Below are positions 62,582 to 64,000 of a stretch of 64,000 nucleotides of DNA, one piece after another. Each line of letters starts with the position of its first letter. Within the stretch, counting starts at the first letter, position 1. The DNA comes from Flavobacterium sp. 9 (lineage in GTDB: Bacteria; Bacteroidota; Bacteroidia; Flavobacteriales; Flavobacteriaceae). The position numbers and the translations under genes were made by a program. A model generated the notes under the pieces. The model worked only from the letters and a program-made list of their open reading frames with translations. It did not search any database and was not told where the DNA came from. The stretch lies in assembly GCF_002754195.1 (NCBI RefSeq), contig NZ_PEEU01000001.1:248001-312000 (forward strand), written 5' to 3'.

Positions 62582-62718
62582 ATTTAAACACATAGAAACA
62601 TAGATTTTTTATGCTTAAAAAAGGCGTTTCACTTAGCTTTAACACACATAGCTATGCGTTTTATTCGGAGTGAAACGCCTTATTCAATTTGTTAAGCTAT
62701 GTTTCTATGTGTTTAAAT
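62582..62718. repeat. Nested inverted repeat, ACACATAGAAACATA family copy 3
   Basis: Perfect 22-bp outer arms 62582-62603 and 62697-62718. Inner perfect 12-bp arms 62622-62633 and 62669-62680 (AGGCGTTTCACT). The centre is CACATAGCTATGCG. It is divergent between the alpha/beta hydrolase and Crp/Fnr genes. Confidence 0.85.
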
Positions 62719-62857
62719 ATTACCCGCAACAGATTATTTTAATTATTACACGGTCAATATTCTTTTATCGATGAATACGGTAAATTTTATAACTTTATCA
62801 CTCTTTAATAAAGCTTACGAAGCTTTTGACTTAATCTCCGGACAAAACAATCACAAA

Positions 62858-63421
62858 ATGGAAATCGACACAATTCTAGACGAAATATTTAAATTACCGG
62901 AAGAATCAAAAAATGCTTTAAAACGAAATATCACTCAGATAAAATATCCAAAAGGACATATTCTTTTAAATGCAGGAAAAGTGGAGTCGAATATCTATTT
63001 TATAAAAAAAGGAATCGTTCGGGCTTATGTAAATCAGAATGATAATGAAGTTACTTTTTGGTTTGGAAAGGAAGGTCAAACCGTAATTTCGATGAAAAGC
63101 TACACGCAAGACGAAAAAGGATATGAAGATATTGAGCTTCTGGAAGATTGTGAACTTTATGAATTAAAGAAAGAAGACCTTCAGAAACTATTTGATTCTG
63201 ATATTCATATTGCAAACTGGGGCAGGAAATTTGCCGAAATAGAACTTGTAAAAACGGAAGAACGATTGATTTCGCGTCAATTTAAAAACGCCACAGATCG
63301 TTATTTGGAATTGTTAACCAATCATCCTGAATTAATTAGAAGAATTCAATTGGGACATATCGCTTCTTACCTTGGAATTACACAAGTTAGTTTAAGCAGA
63401 ATTAGAGCCGAGATTAAATAA
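62858..63421 (+). CDS. Crp/Fnr-family transcriptional regulator
   Basis: 187 residues from ATG 62858; an upstream ATG at 62771 would add 29 residues that do not look like the domain. It has an N-terminal cNMP-binding domain (KYPKGHILLNAGKVESNIYF, KKGIVRAYVNQNDNEVTFWF) and a C-terminal HTH_Crp (LGHIASYLGITQVSLSRIRA). This short form is common in Flavobacteria. It is 73 bases before an SMR transporter gene on the same strand, a candidate target. The effector is unknown. Confidence 0.88.
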   Translation: MEIDTILDEIFKLPEESKNALKRNITQIKYPKGHILLNAGKVESNIYFIKKGIVRAYVNQNDNEVTFWFGKEGQTVISMKSYTQDEKGYEDIELLEDCELYELKKEDLQKLFDSDIHIANWGRKFAEIELVKTEERLISRQFKNATDRYLELLTNHPELIRRIQLGHIASYLGITQVSLSRIRAEIK

Positions 63422-63494
63422 TTTCATTTTTTATCATTTGTTAAATTTTATTTGCTTCAGGAAAGGGAACTTTGCAGCATAAAATTTTAACAAT

Positions 63495-63821
63495 ATGAAC
63501 TGGATTATTCTAATTATTGCGGGACTTTTTGAAGTCTCCTTTGCAACTTGTCTTGGAAAAGCAAAAGAAGCTGTTGGTACAGACGCTTATTTATGGTACA
63601 CAGGATTCTTTATATCACTAACCGTAAGTATGTTACTGCTTATTAAAGCAACTGAAACTTTGCCTATTGGAACTGCTTATGCGGTCTGGACAGGAATTGG
63701 CGCGGTAGGAACGGTATTGATGGGAATCTTTGTTTTTAAGGAACCTGTAGATTTTTGGAGATTGTTTTTTCTTGCGGCATTAGTTGGTTCAATCATTGGT
63801 CTTAAAGCTGTTTCTCATTAA
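63495..63821 (+). CDS. SMR-family transporter, Gdx/SugE-like
   Basis: A 108-residue protein with four helices. NWIILIIAGLFEVSFATCLG holds Glu13 of the SMR family. LPIGTAYAVWTGIGAVGTVL is the signature of the Gdx (SugE) guanidinium-exporting branch rather than EmrE. GTDAYLWYTGFFISLTVSML and FWRLFFLAALVGSIIGLKAV are the other helices. It is probably a guanidinium or quaternary-cation exporter. A guanidine riboswitch upstream would be typical, but the 73-base gap after the regulator shows none that I can recognise. Confidence 0.85.
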   Translation: MNWIILIIAGLFEVSFATCLGKAKEAVGTDAYLWYTGFFISLTVSMLLLIKATETLPIGTAYAVWTGIGAVGTVLMGIFVFKEPVDFWRLFFLAALVGSIIGLKAVSH

Positions 63822-63894
63822 TAATGCGTATTTTTTTAGTTTTATTTCTTCCGCTTAAGCGGAAATTTTAAAGCTAACTCAAGATATTTATTTA

Positions 63895-63924
63895 AAGCTC
63901 AATTCATCTGAATTGGGCTTTTTT
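63895..63924 (+). terminator. Terminator after the SMR gene
   Basis: 10-bp stem 63897-63906 / 63909-63918 with one G-T pair, extended by AA/TT, then a T-run. It lies 74 bases after the stop. A small palindrome TCCGCTTAAGCGGA lies near 63849. The rest of the window to 64000 has no supported feature. Confidence 0.75.
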
Positions 63925-64000
63925 GTTTTTTAACTCTTTATTCTCGAAATGCCGCTTTATTGGTACAATACAAAAACCCGTGGAGTTATAAAAATTAAGG

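Noticed and set aside
63422..63494. Guanidine riboswitch before the Gdx-like transporter gene
   Set aside because: The gap is only 73 bases, and no recognisable riboswitch fold or conserved motif is seen.

Overview
The window is AT-rich chromosomal DNA from a Bacteroidota member, most likely Flavobacterium or a close relative. The support is a giant SprB-type repeat adhesin with a type IX secretion (T9SS) C-terminal signal, two SusC/FecA-like TonB-dependent receptors with N-terminal carboxypeptidase-like domains, a DUF5690 transporter, and several promoters of the Bacteroidota form TTTG/TTG - 19 to 20 nt - TAnnTTTG. I see no rRNA, tRNA or CRISPR array.

Layout. 1-2.9 kb: the end of a clan-A-like glycoside hydrolase, then a toxin-like gene whose two remnants flank an IS3-family element. 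3.5-15.2 kb: a phage-tail-collar protein, a periplasmic-binding-protein-fold protein without a signal peptide, a 3001-residue adhesin with 28 SprB-like repeats, and an outer-membrane barrel. 15.7-17.2 kb: MgtC-like protein, HxlR regulator, and a divergent quinone-reductase-like flavoprotein. 17.5-35.0 kb: a hydroxamate-type NRPS-independent siderophore (NIS) locus. It holds a free-amino-acid-type 2OG dioxygenase, nitroreductase, PLP decarboxylase, an IucA/IucC-GNAT fusion, an N-monooxygenase, a second IucA/IucC, a MATE exporter, a stand-alone acyl carrier protein, a stand-alone adenylating enzyme, a TonB receptor and a PepSY membrane protein. The carrier-protein/adenylating-enzyme pair and the dioxygenase are not in the classical desferrioxamine/bisucaberin pathway.

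35.3-37.6 kb: an AhpD-like protein and two unrecognised genes. 37.7-46.8 kb: a probable aminophosphonate-use locus with an XRE-cupin regulator, a secreted phosphodiesterase lipoprotein carrying an inserted LamG domain, a PhnX-like C-P hydrolase, a TIGR03364-type FAD oxidoreductase, DUF5690 and a TonB receptor. 47.5-63.8 kb: accessory metabolism and regulation, with three SDR enzymes, a PQQ-type sugar dehydrogenase lipoprotein, two AraC regulators, a TDT/SLAC1 transporter, MarR and GNAT, a TetR-SDR pair with two matching operators, an orphan TPR histidine kinase, an SDR/MBL/alpha-beta-hydrolase operon, a Crp/Fnr regulator and a Gdx-like SMR transporter.

The most striking non-genic structure is a set of long, often nested inverted repeats. 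They occupy many intergenic gaps, in convergent, divergent and co-directional settings, and none was seen inside a gene. They fall into several sequence families with two or more copies each.
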